Shown here: in pieces, positions 23,741 to 34,893 of the stretch
Position numbering within the stretch: the first letter of the stretch is position 1
How the letters are laid out: each line of letters begins with the position of its first letter
NCBI GenBank assembly: GCA_003864495.1
Contig: ML133451.1
Coordinates: 965,438 to 1,029,437, forward strand
Length of the DNA stretch: 64,000 bases
Source: Nemopilema nomurai
Taxonomy: Eukaryota; Cnidaria; Scyphozoa; Rhizostomeae; Rhizostomatidae
Direction: 5' to 3'
The notes under the pieces: model-generated
Database searches by the model: none
What the model saw: the letters and a program-made list of their open reading frames with translations, nothing else
Told to the model about the DNA's origin: nothing
Translations under genes and position numbers: made by a program

Positions 23741-24802
23741 GAAGCCAAAGGTCCAGCTTGTCCTGTTTGGTCCTGCCCAACAATGGGCCCCCCTCATTCC
23801 CCTGCGTTCTGTCCTGCCTCACATAGAGGAAAACAATCGGACCACTGCCCTTCAGAAATGGCAGAACCTCGGGTCCTGCTCACTCTTGAAGGCAGGACTG
23901 TAACTTCGGGAGCCCTATGTTTAGGCATGCCTTTGCTATTTTGCTGTCTGGAGACCACAAGGAATTTCGATTGAAGTTTACATTTACGGAAAGGAAATTT
24001 TTTTCATCCATTTGATCTTGGATCAAATTGGAAACAACGAAGACATTAATTTTTTACCCTTGGAGAGGTCTTTTGCTAATAGGAGTGTCGGTAAACAAAT
24101 GTTATCGCACAGCAAGAGAGGCCTAAACACCGATACTAGATTTGAAAACTAGAAATCGATCTCCCCAAGAAGAGTGGTATTCAATTAAGGATTTGCTCTG
24201 TGAAAGACCAGTTACTAAAAGTTTTTTTTAGTTGGCCCAGTTTCAGGTCAGAACTTCCTATTGCACCTATATTGGAATTACCTGTTTAGTGATTTTAACT
24301 TTTTGCTGAAGGAAATACCAAGACGCATTATTTGAGAACTTCTTGTGGTACTAAATGAGAGCATCAAAACTACCACAGCTTCCATTTTATCATTTTTTTG
24401 CATTGTTGCCATAAAAGGAGAGTTGCAATTTGCTTCTGATTAAGCAGCAGGCAAACTCTTGACATGGGGCTTGAGCTTGCCTTACATTTGCATTTGGAAA
24501 TAATTTGACTGGACAACATCTAGTATGTATTCCACGAAATTGGTAAAAATACTTCAGTTTTCAAATTTTGACCCAGCGACTTCTTATATTGCCCTATTTT
24601 CTGTTAATTTTTTTTATTAGCTTCTATTTATTTAAAAGAAACCAGACTTGCTAAATAGGTTTATATACTTAGTTATGTCAAAGAAGAAATAGTCCTATGC
24701 TGCATTCAGACAAAATTTATTACTTAATATTCATTCACAAATGAGAGTATCTTGAAGATTTTCAATGAAACCATGTTAAGGGTCATAACTTTAAATGAGG
24801 TA

Positions 24803-25236
24803 CAGTAAGTCCCCGCATATAAGAAACTCAGATTTTCAAATCAGGCTGTTGAGTTTCTTATACGTAAGAAAATATTTTCAAACCAGGCTGGCTGGTTTTT
24901 TATATAATCATTAAGAAATTTTTATTTTGTGGAAGGCTTTCTTGTGAAAAGAACATCTTTTTGGATTCAAGGAACATGTTTCATTGTAAAAAAGGATACC
25001 CTAATAGATGAGTATGGATGAAATGAGTATAAAATACTGTTATATCTTAACTTTGACAATATCTAGTTTTTCAGAAAAAGTTTAAATTTTGTTAAAGATT
25101 TTCTCCATTTTGCATCATTTATAAGAAATTGGGGAAAAAATGAGGCTGGCTGGTTTCTTATAGAGGATAAAATATTATCTGTGCTGGCAGGCTGCAGTTT
25201 CTTATATATACGTTTCTTATATGCGGGGACTTATTG
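24803..25236. mobile_element. MITE with pogo/Tigger-like ends, TA target
   Basis: The 25-bp inverted ends (left starts CAGTAAGTCCCCGCATATAA, right starts CAATAAGTCCCCGCATATAA on the minus strand) differ at one base. They are flanked by TA (24801-24802, 25237-25238). The CAGT...CCCCG start resembles pogo/Tigger termini. The 434-bp interior is AT-rich, has extra copies of TTTCTTATA near both ends, and no coding capacity. Confidence 0.85.
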
Positions 25237-25424
25237 TAGGTCGTGTAAATAGCCATCAAAACAACATTCGTTTCCCATTATGTGGTATTCAGTAAAATTC
25301 CAATCTGTTTTATGAGCGTTGCCCAATTCTCCGAAAGTTGTAAGGGCGTGGCAAAAATTTTTTTCGGACTCTGCCCCCAGTCCCCCACCTCCCTAAGGTG
25401 GACCATCGCTTCTGTGCAGGCTTT

Positions 25425-25625
25425 GCGACAGGTTTCTAGAGAGTGTTAAACAGCTTAAATTGACAACAAACGCAACTAAATCAACTACAACGACCATTTT
25501 TAAGTTAACGAAGGACTCTTGGCTCCTAGAAAGCAACTAAGCGCCCCCGAAACACGGATTAGAAAAAAGTTGCATTTTGCAAAATTTCTCAAATTACGAA
25601 TTTTTTAAGGTGGCTCGTCATTCGG
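25425..25625. repeat. further copy of the 23.3-kb dispersed repeat
   Basis: Shares TTCTAGAGAGTGTTAAACAG, the GACAACAAACGCAACTAAAT region and AACACGGATTAGAAAAAAGT...AAGGTGGCTCG with 23383-23710, at lower identity and without the middle part. Confidence 0.6.
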
Positions 25626-26109
25626 TAACGCGCCTTGTAGGTATTTGTAACTAATTGCACTTGCTCGTCTTATAGTTGAAGGCCCAAGTAAATATCAAGT
25701 GAGGGAGTCAACTTCCCAAATTTCCAGCCATAGAAAGACTTAATTTGAAAAGTATTGATTTCAGCCAGGAACAACGGAGCAGGGGGGCATGAGGGGGGGG
25801 GGGGATGCAGCGCCTCTTTGCCTTTTGCCAGGGGGGGCACGGGGCATATGTACCCTTTTAAAGAAAACTGCAGCTTTTAAGATGTTTTTTCTCACTAAAA
25901 TAGGAAAGAGGAGAACACTCTGTTGCACAAACTTTCAACTCTATGCAGCTTGATAAATAGCGTCATAGCCAGCAAGGACTAACCTCGCATCTTCAACCAA
26001 TCAAGATTCTTTTACGTCAAGGGGTTGCAATTTGAGGAAAAACAGACGCCGAATCAAATATATATCAGTTGAATTTTGATAAAGCTATCCAGGACGAAGA
26101 CCTCAAAAT

Positions 26110-27800
26110 TCTCTTGAACGAAAAACACTATGTGAGTGCACATGACATTTGAGATGAGCAGAAAGAAAAGCTAGTTTCACGTGCCTGTAGAGAACGATTA
26201 AATGCGATCCAAGAAAAAAGTGTTTTTGCTATTCTCGCAGATGAATCATCAGATGTCCTCCCCCCCAAAAAGCAACTTTCCTTTTCCGTAAGAACGTGCA
26301 ATGAAGAATATGCGCTACTTGGGTACAAAAAAGGTATCCTGATTAGAACTTCTTTGAATGGCATAAAGATGGCTGCAATGGGGTTCGATGGGGGCAGCGG
26401 CAATGAAATCTTTGTCACAAAAGCTAAAGGCAAAAGTAGCTCCAAATGCTATTTACGTCCATTGTTTGCTCACTGTAATGAGCTCATTGTTAAAGATATA
26501 ACCAAGAACAGCAACTTGCTGTCGTCTTCTCTTGATTCATGTCAATCGCTATTTGCAATTGTTTGTGCATACCCAAAGTGCATTTTGCTGTTCAAAAAAA
26601 TCCAAAATGATTTTAGTTATGAACAAGAAACTGAAGATTGCAAAGTCCTTCGCCTACAAAATCTGTCAGCAACAAGATGGAAAACGAGAGTGAAAGCTGC
26701 GGATATTGTCTTTGCTAAATTTTCTGAGTTGCAGAACACTTTAGAAGATATGAGGAAAGATTTTCGATTCCTAAAGACTTCAGTCAAAATAAAAGGAATA
26801 CTCAAACAGGAATACTCAAACGTGCATTTTCTTCCCTGGATGTCCTTTTCAATCTAAATTCAACTAGCAAGATTCTCAGCTTGCTAGAAAAGCTTCCGAG
26901 GGAACTTCAAGCAATAGACATTTCTGTAGACTACGCTTTATATTCTGTACGACGTGTTTAAAGCGGCTATAAGAGTTAAGAAGTGTGAACGAGTTTAACC
27001 GCATCCTTGGTGAAGCAAGGGTAATTCCAAGGGTAACGGGTCTTCACACTGGATCAGAACCACGTCCATCAAAAGTGTCAATACGGTTTAATGACAACAG
27101 TGTTATGCTAACAGACAGCTTACCTGAACGATCAAATGAAACAGAGGTAGCACGCATGCGTAGATCATTTTATAGAGCCATTGATGCTGTAAGCCTGGTT
27201 TCCATATAGTCGCAGTACACAAAATGGTCCAACTGTATTACACAGTTCCACTCAGTTCAGCATCATGTGAGCAAACATACAGTGCCATGCGGCGATCGAA
27301 AACAGAAAATCACTTCTGTGACAAGAATATCCACCATAGCAGAGGACTTCAATTCTATACCATCCACAAAGATTCAGTGCACAGAAGTACACAAAATGGT
27401 CCAACCGTATTACACAGTTCCACTCAGTTCAGCATCATGTGAGCGAACATTCAGTGCCATGCGGCGATTAATTACAGAAAATCACTTCCGTGACAAGAAT
27501 ATCCACCATAGCAGAGGACTTCAATTCTATACCATCCACAAAGATTCAGTGCACAGAAGTACACAAAATGGCCCAACCGTATAACACAGTTGCACTCAGT
27601 TCAGCATCATGTGAGCGAACATTCAGTGCCATGCGGCGATTAATAACATGGCTACGTGCTTGAACTGGCGCAAATCATTTAAATCATGTCATGTTTGCAA
27701 ACATCCAGAAAGAAGATATGGACTGAGTGAATATCAAATCTGTTGCTATGGAATTTGCAGAAAAGACAAGAATGAGATTGAATTACTTCGGAAAATTTTA
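26110..27800 (+). pseudogene. hAT transposase (ZMYM1/TTF-like), broken
   Basis: Pieces in order: FAILADESSDV with QLSFSVRTCNEEY (catalytic-core start), IKMAAMGFDGGSG, FAHCNELIVKD, ILLFKKIQNDF, LSATRWKTRVKAA, and the C-terminal hAT dimerisation segment VPLSSASCERTFSAMRRL. A true C-terminus with NHLNHVMFANI lies at 27660-27720. Several frameshifts and stops separate the pieces. A 172-bp segment of the dimerisation region is tandemly repeated. The layout matches zinc finger MYM-type protein 1-like hAT transposases abundant in marine invertebrates. The N-terminal TTF finger is missing. Confidence 0.82.
27217..27650 (+). repeat. 172-bp tandem repeat within the hAT dimerisation region
   Basis: Copies start at 27217, 27389 and 27561 with ACACAAAATGG. 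The first two are complete. The third runs into the genuine transposase C-terminus at about 27640. Each full copy holds the SSASCE(R/Q)T motif. Confidence 0.9.
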
Positions 27801-29434
27801 ACAATAAAGCGAACAAGTACATTCTTATTTTTGGTTCTGTTAAAAATTGAAAGCAGTTTTCAACATTGGCTTTTTATTGGCTGCTTATACTAGCTGGCGT
27901 GGCATACGCCAAAATATCGTAAGGGTAACCTTACTGCACAGGCAAACGTAAATCTAACCAATGGAAATGCCCTTTTGATTTTTTTGCCCCCCCCCCTTAC
28001 CCTATCTTGGCTCCGGCGTCTCTAATTTCAGCATTGATAACCTTTTTTAATAGGCTAGTAGCGAAGCCCTGTGGCTTCCTTAAAAGGTAGAACAACATTG
28101 AAAATCGACAGTTCTTAGGTTCTGCAAATGACAATTTCAAGTTGTGTATCTTTTGTTCACTTCCTACTTCCAGAATAGCGATTCGAAAGTTTGTGAATGT
28201 TCAATTGTTTTTGACTCGGTTATGGCGATCGTTGTTTCACCATCCCAGTTGGCATCTTGCCGCGCGCATGAAACACACGGAAAGCATGGCCGCCATTGTT
28301 TTAGACTGAGAAAAAGAATGCTTCCTGAATTGGACAATTATACGTTGGGGCAGCCATAAAGTGTAAATTCGAGGTGTGTTGTTTATCGCAAAGAACTTGT
28401 TTCTGCAAGATTTATAGCAATAGGGGAAGGATTTCTTGGCGAAATTTCGCCAATTACAATAAGCCGGAAAAGCTGGTTTGACCAGAAGAAGTTTTCCATT
28501 TAAGGAAAAAACCGTTTTTACTAGAAATAGCTTTGGTATTAGCGGGAAAACCGGTTCAACTGGAAGTGGTTTTTCTAGGGTGAAGAATCCGATTAGGATA
28601 ATCATATTAACCTCGTGTCATATACGTGGAGGATTTTTTGACCGCATCAACGAATCACAGGTCGCTTAGGGTCAGGGGACGCTCTACTAAATATATGACA
28701 TCTAGCAAAACATGGTACCTCTCCGGACTTTTCATGTCCACCAACGGAAGCAGGTATATCTTTAATTTATGGGACAATTAGATATAAACGGAAGTAGTTT
28801 TTGTTATTTCCCAGCCGATTGAACCGAGAATAATTTTTTACATTTCCGAGAAAAATCGGATTTTTCTTATAAAGACCGCATCGCTTCGTTCGCACGTAAG
28901 AATATCAATTTTCCAGATTTCTCAAAATGGTAAAATATTACTGAAACACGTGTGATAAATCTTAAAGATCGCAATGTGCTCGTAAACTTGCTCTGACATG
29001 GTTATTGAGTCCTAAAACAGCCCCCTTCCCCAGGGGCGCAGTGAGAGGTATTTTTTGGGGGGGAAAGCTCAAAAATTTTCCGATAAAACTATGATTTTTC
29101 CGACAAATTTGTTCTCAATACATTCCCTAAAGTGCATATGACACGAAAATTTAAATTCGCCAAAATAAACATCGCTAGAAACGATGGTGAACTTCGATTT
29201 TTCATTTTCGACGTTCTTTTCTCGAAAATCGGGGTTTTCTGACACCCACTTTGGCTAAAATGTGTCATAAGAAAAACGCGGTTGTGCAGGCGGTCAAGTG
29301 ACCTCTGTGACGTAAATTGGTTGTGTATCCTACGAAAAGAACTGAGCTGCTGTATGGTTTCACTATGTGATGGCACAACTGTTGTCCCCCAGAGGGTTTT
29401 TTGCATGATTATTACTCTAGCAACGTTGGAAAAC

Positions 29435-29647
29435 TGCTGCATTAACAGAAGCTCGACGCATGGTATAACTTTGCACAAGTTACAAAAAGTCGAAAAGATA
29501 GGAAAGATGTTGGTGCAGTAAATAAAATTGTATCGTAAAGATTTCGAGCCATCATCTTACTCGATGGGACCGTTTCTTTGCTCAGAGCACTTTCTTCCAA
29601 CCGATTTTTTGTGTACGTTCTCCTCGATACCTGGTTTTGACACCTAA
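29435..29647 (+). pseudogene. THAP domain with an in-frame stop
   Basis: The frame reads CCINRSSTHGITLHKLQK, then a stop at 29519-29521, then IKLYRKDFEPSSYSMGPF and LCSEHFLPTDFL. This follows the THAP order: Cys near the start, a LH.-- segment, a P...S......CS.HF...DF block. Only the TAA at 29519 breaks it. THAP domains are DNA-binding and are found in P-element-type transposases. The location just inside the inverted end fits a transposase N-terminus. Confidence 0.6.
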
Positions 29648-30589
29648 AACACCAAAACATTTCTTCGACGAGATGCTATTCCTTCAGTTCACAAACCAAA
29701 ACAAGACGAAGAGCTCAAAAGCTCAAGGTGAGTTATATGTTTGCTATTGTTTTGGATAACTGCCTATCAAATACCTATTGTTTAACACCTGAAGTACGTT
29801 ATCGATGATGCCACATAAACCACTGGGGCACCCACATAATACTTTATATGTGAATGCGCAGTGCTTCATTTCTGTATCAGTGTCGTTGTGAACTCCCTTC
29901 GTAGAGAGTTTTTTTTACAAACTATTTATGTGTATCCAAGAAAACTTTTGGCACGATGTTTAGAAAATCAAAATTGAACATTCACATCAAGGGCAGTCGG
30001 AGAATTCATAACAAACCAGGCAGTGTCGTCAGAACGAAATTCATTTTGGAGGTCTGCCTAATGTATTGCTTCCCCGCCAGTACACTATTTTAAGGCATAT
30101 ATAGTATTGGGGGCTTCAGACTCCCGCTTCTGAAGGCCTTGACAGATACTACAAGTTCCTGGTAACTGGACAATCTACTACATTAGGTACTCCTTGCCTC
30201 ACCAATATCACTGTCAGCATTTTGGTACATCAAAATAACCCAGATGTTAATTTTTCAGTTCGTTTGATAACTTTCTAAAATCATTGCAATACATAATCAA
30301 ACTAATTCAATATCTCCCGTATTGTTTGAAATATTTGAGTAAAACTTGCTATGGTGTACAGATGCAAACAGAAGAAAATTGATTAACAATAAACAAAACA
30401 TGTGTACATATTTAATTCTTTCTCTTTATTATTTTCATTGCATAGCTTTAACATTTTAAATTTTATTGTTAGTTAAACGTGATTCACAAGTATTTGTTAA
30501 AAACCAGTACGAAATATCCTCTACAGCTCATAAAAGAAACAAACATTGATGAGAGACCATCGACTACTGAGGCGACAAGTTTATCCGAT

Positions 30590-30814
30590 GTTGCATCCAC
30601 TTGAACTGTAATATTAGACACAGAAAGCCAGATAAGCGACTCCGTTCAACTTGATGAGCCTGACCAAGAAGAGCGTGATTCTTGGATTCAATATACACTC
30701 GGTCCATTATGCCCTCAAAATCAAGCTTCCCAATACACCGCATGGACTTCGTGGCAGCATCGGTACTCCCTTGCACCAACAAGAAGCCCAGTTTGACACT
30801 CACCACACACACAC
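30590..30814 (-). pseudogene. P2X7-like (Z-ballast type) Cys-rich exon
   Basis: After a TTTTTAG acceptor the frame reads CVCGECQTGLLVGAREYRCC, followed by HEV. The CxCxxC...CC layout is the zinc-binding signature of the P2X7 intracellular (ballast) domain, which occurs without a channel in many invertebrate multi-copy proteins. A frameshift soon after leads to GKLDFEGIMDRVYIESKNHA in the next frame, corresponding to the continuing domain. The coding region is therefore broken. Confidence 0.6.
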
Positions 30815-31025
30815 CTAAAAATTAATAACAATCAAAATATAAACCAACCCATGGCCGTTTTCGTTTTGGCAAGTCATATTTTAACTTTGCCCACAAAACT
30901 CATCAGCCTAGGCTAGGCCTCTTTTGGAAAACTTTTATCAGGCTATGGTACCTGAAAACAGCCACGATGCAAAGCGAATACGGAATTTCTAACTTTAAAA
31001 CTCAATGACGATTTATCCTACTAAC

Positions 31026-31240
31026 CATTCATTTAGAGGAATAATTCCTCGCCGTCGATCATGCAGTTGGGAAGACCGTATTCCATCCTGATCTTCTGCC
31101 TGGTCCCTTTCGATCGCCGTGCCAGCTTCGCCTGGCTCCGCGTCCGAATTTTCCCCAGACGAAACGAGTTGTTTGTTCTGGTATGGTAAAAAAGCCCACC
31201 AGTAGCACCTATAAGCTCTTCTTCTTCACTTTCTTCGAAA
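31026..31240 (-). pseudogene. P2X7-like gene, upstream exon
   Basis: On the minus strand an exon with acidic EESEEEE, then (in another frame, so one frameshift) FLPYQNKQLVSSGENSDAEP and RRRGIIPLNEW ends at a GTTAGT donor (31025). The Glu/Ser-rich start, PYQ motif and final NEW are typical of proteins carrying a P2X7 intracellular-type domain. Splicing to 30814 completes the Trp codon and joins it directly to the Cys motif. Confidence 0.55.
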
Positions 31241-31559
31241 GTTCAAGCCATGGAGCTCTAGCATTCGCTGTCCGACAGGATAACATAGTCGCAAGTAAAA
31301 CTCTGCCGTAGAGTTTCTTGTTAGAAAGCAATTAAACTTTTCACTAACACAACTACTTTACGTCACTTCCTGTCAAAATCGATCCAATCCCTTATGACAG
31401 ATTTTGAAGCAAAAAATCGACTTTGAAACAGCTATAACTAAGAAAGTACACGTCTTTCGAAAATTTTAAAGTTATTTTCGTAATCAGCGTACTCGATTTA
31501 GTAAGACGGTAAAAAATATTTTTTTCGTGTCATATGCACTTTAAAGACTGTTTAAACTA

Positions 31560-32260
31560 CCCATGCTGCATATACTGCAACTCTTGATACTACAATATAA
31601 CGAATGAGTCTGTAAAGCCAAATAAATCACATCAAACAAATTATAAGCGAAAAGGAACTTTTAAATTGCCTGAAACAACTGATTTTCGTAATACACCTTC
31701 AAGTTCAACAATAGCCTATATTCTAGCAAAACTTACCAAATATAAATCGCTATGAACAAAACTACAACTAGTTATTAGTTTATACCCTACAAACCTCGTT
31801 ATACTTGACAATAGATTATCACGCTAGTGTTTATAGCAAAAAGTTTCTTTTCTAGGCAAATTTTAAAACCCATCACAATTACTTTGCACTTATTTATGCT
31901 AAACTTTAAATAGATATAACGTCTACAAAAGAAAAGCTTTCATTTAAATGATACTATGATATATAAACTGTTACTCAAGCAGCATCTTATCCTACCATTT
32001 GAGGGTCATTGTCAAAAAGTACTACCACTTAGGCCCTCTTCGACCCTGACTGGACCCCCTGTTAGGCCATAATGGGAGTACTCCCCCCTTCGAGGGATCT
32101 GGGTCCATTCTTTACATTATGTGTTATGCACGTGTCCCATTGAGAAGTGTTTCATTGAGAAGTGTTTCATTGAGAAATTCCCCGTTGTACTTGTTTGTGT
32201 TGTACTTTTAGATTTATAAACAATGGTTTTAATTCTAAAAAATAGTTTCAATTATTTGAC
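31560..32260. other. non-coding spacer; nothing recognised
   Basis: AT-rich. A short repeat TTGAGAAGTGTTTCA occurs twice at about 32138-32175. Confidence 0.5.
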
Positions 32261-32266
32261 ATTTAC

Positions 32267-32470
32267 CTGAAACTGCAATGGATTTTGAATCGTAGATGGT
32301 GCGTCTTTATATGGAATGTGTTGGTGCTTCTTAACTTTGTCTTCGTGGTATTTATTGTTGTGGCCAGTTCGATAGTCACTGTCGAAGGTCATTTTGCATA
32401 TTCCACATTCGATCTTCCTACGCTTCGACTTTATAAAAGTTAAAAACACAGAAACAAGAACAGATGCCAC
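32267..32470 (-). CDS. zinc-finger exon of a hAT/ZMYM1-like protein
   Basis: The minus-strand frame has CGICKMTFDSDYRTGHNNKY then H, a C-x2-C-x12-H-x4-H finger, followed by KKHQHIPYKD and NPLQF. This finger plus a (R/Q)HIPY....NP linker is the usual N-terminal exon of ZMYM1/TTF-type hAT-derived proteins. A clean GTAAAT donor follows at 32266. The next exon was not found. The start is uncertain because the frame opens upstream in non-homologous residues. This could be a solitary transposon exon or a domesticated copy. Confidence 0.5.
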
Positions 32471-32479
32471 GGACGATGC

Positions 32480-34120
32480 ACCAGAACGCTGCCAGATAAA
32501 CTAGTCTTTAATTCTTGTTGAAATCTAGGGCTATGAACTGATATAATGCTCCACGCTGAGCCTTAACTATGTAAAACAGATGGATTTTTGACGCAACATC
32601 ACTTTGTTTAATGATCTGACGAGTCTTTTCGCAATGCTAGTTTACTTCCTCTTGATTTAAGGCTATCTTAACATAATGTATTGGACCTATCAGCGGTCGG
32701 AAATGGGAGTATATGAAATTACAGAGACCAGAGCGTCAATTTCCTTTACAAATTTCAGCAATGCGAAGATTCCGATAAATACTGTAGTGAAAATAAGTAA
32801 GAAGGATTGAGCATGTCCTATTTTCCGACAGTGTATTCTATTTTTGTATTTCCTATTTTCCAATGTAACCTTTTGGACAGGATCGACAAAAACTTACATT
32901 TTGTCAAATTATTGAAATTTCCTGACTAATTTAGGATTTTCCGACTTTTCTGACAATATTTTTGCGGCCGGAAGAATTGTATAGGAGAGTCGATCAACGA
33001 TATGCGATTTGCCAGAATGCGACCGTGGGAAAATCGATGCGAACGATGCCATATAGATTGTACCATAACAAAGGGTTATCGAGGCACAGTATGGTTTTTG
33101 CTCTACCCTGTAAGACCTTGGAAAGTTGCCCTCATTTCCAGTAAAATTTCGTACCGGAGAAGCGCTCGTTCTGTAATCGAAAGATTTGAAGATGTAAATT
33201 AATCTCGAGAAGATCAAGAACCTTATTGGCAACTTTGAAAATGGGGGAATAAAGATTTGTAGCTAAGAATAAGCTGGCGGATCCAGAGAAAAATCTGTTC
33301 CGAAAAGGTGTGGTAAAAAATTTTATCCACGCCTTATTCGTTAAAGTGCAAATTTAACAACATGGCAGAATTATTAAACTATATGATAACTTCATGTTCC
33401 CGAAATGCTGCATGGGTATTATCTGATCTTGGTGGAGGTTCTGTGGCATATATATTGGGTACCAGAGCCTGAAGATTCGAACTATATTTCTGTGTCAAAA
33501 TTATGGAGACTCTGGCACCCAAAGTTTGTAGCATAAAATATATTCCCTGTTGTTTACAACTTTTACCATTTTAAACTAAAGTTGTTTACATAAAGAATTA
33601 TTAATTTTCTATCATTTTGTATTGCAGAAGTTTTTAAATAGTATTGCTTAAATAATTCGTAGCAGGTATTAATGAAGGGTTTAAGCAAAGATTGGGAGGG
33701 GGCAATTGAAAAAAACAATTTCTTGAAATAGAGCCGCTTTAAGCTTATAATTGCAAACACATTTTTTTAAACAGATATGTACAATTTTGCTCAACTGTGT
33801 AAAGTCCAAATTTGTAATTGGATCAGCCCATAACAGGCACCGCGGGGCTGTGGGGGTCTAAAAAGTGAGGGGCTAAAACCATATAAAAAGAGGCTTTACT
33901 GGTAGTTTATTACACAACATTTGGATTTTTTGCAAAAAGGTAGGGGGGGGCTCAATCGCGGTGCTGTTATAGTTAGTTTTTGCATCATATATTTTATGTA
34001 GTATTCCCACCTCATACATCCCTTTAAGAGCACCATTTTATCAACCTTGGCAATTTTATGTTCAATACAAATATAACACCAAAGAACGAATAATTTAGAC
34101 GAGTAGTGCGTACTTTGTTC
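32480..34120. other. AT-rich stretch without recognised gene
   Basis: Only short frames without motifs. A G-rich tract at 33840-33960 resembles decayed hAT termini. Confidence 0.45.
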
Positions 34121-34128
34121 CAATAATT

Positions 34129-34365
34129 TTAGAGTAAACAGACAGGTTCCAAGAGCATGATTCTGTTTGCGATTTTCTCTGCTAAGAAAGACTCTGCAAC
34201 AGCATCTCGTGGCAGCAGAACTGCGTGTTCACTGCTATTAAAATTAGTTTTGGATAAATCTAAGATATTATTTAGCTTTGCCTTCATCTTTAAACAATCT
34301 GCTGGACAGCTGCGAAGGTAGCAAAAGTCTGATGCGATTGCCATATCTACATCTGCGGTCGCCAT
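34129..34365 (-). CDS. possible small protein or first exon, 78 codons
   Basis: ATG in a strong context (CACAATGGCGACC) starts MATADVDMAIASDF, and the frame runs to a stop at 34129. It contains a Cys-spaced CYLRSCPADC segment. Composition looks protein-like, but no family was recognised. Confidence 0.3.
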   Translation of the reverse strand: MATADVDMAIASDFCYLRSCPADCLKMKAKLNNILDLSKTNFNSSEHAVLLPRDAVAESFLAEKIANRIMLLEPVCLL

Positions 34366-34516
34366 TGTGAATTCAAAATTGGACAAGCTGCCAGAGCATC
34401 GTGGTCAGATGGTATACAATCAAAAACAATAAGCAGCCAATAAACGGCTGGATTATTGTGTTGTTTACTTACAAACATGGTATCATTTCCGAGTTCCAAA
34501 TGCTGTTCTGACTGAG

Positions 34517-34893
34517 GCCCCGTCTACACGGATGCGTTTTCAAATGAAAACGCAACAATTTCGTTGCGTTTTCACCTCCCGTCTACACGACACCGGTAGA
34601 TCTTTGACTGAAAACGCAATCTTTTGAAAACGCTTTCCAAAGTGGAATCTTTTGAAAACGCAACTTTTTGAAAACGCTATTTGTGTAGACACCAAAAACG
34701 CAAACATTTGAAAACGGTGCAACAGCAACAACAATTTGCAATGTTCAAGTTGGCGCTAAATTTCATCATGGAGGAAAAATTAGCTGCCATTTTTTCGTTG
34801 TTGTCAAATTTAATAGCTTTGTATCAAATGAATCTTTCTTTAACATTCATCTGAAAACGCAACTTTTTGAAAACGCATCCATGTAGACGGGGT
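34517..34893. mobile_element. 377-bp MITE rich in GAAAACGC motifs
   Basis: Inverted ends match over about 28 bp: left starts CCCCGTCTACACGGATGCG (34518), right starts CCCCGTCTACATGGATGCG on the minus strand. CTGAG flanks both sides (34512-34516, 34894-34898). The interior has many copies of GAAAACGCAA in both orientations. Such ends are common in small hAT-like MITEs. Confidence 0.8.

Larger units (their letters stand above)
25766..28024 (+). mobile_element. 2.26-kb hAT element with 8-bp target duplication
   Basis: An exact octamer ATTTCAGC flanks the segment (25758-25765 and 28025-28032). The ends are decayed inverted repeats: CAGGAACAACGGAGC on the left, and TAGAGACGCCGGAGCC read inwards from the right, each followed by a G-rich tract. 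The interior carries a hAT transposase pseudogene in the + direction, so ends, duplication and coding content agree. Confidence 0.8.
29128..31543. mobile_element. 2.4-kb inverted-repeat unit carrying THAP and P2X7-like fragments
   Basis: Perfect 22-bp inverted ends: 29128-29149 contains AAAGTGCATATGACACGAAA, and 31522-31543 is its reverse complement. The segment looks like a DNA transposon. Its left part has a + strand THAP domain with a stop, and its right part a minus-strand two-exon P2X7-like coding region. The target duplication is unclear; TA or a 3-bp site is possible. Superfamily is not assigned. Confidence 0.7.

Noticed and set aside
26128..26445. Minus-strand 105-codon frame in the hAT
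   Set aside because: It is antisense to the recognised transposase fragments.
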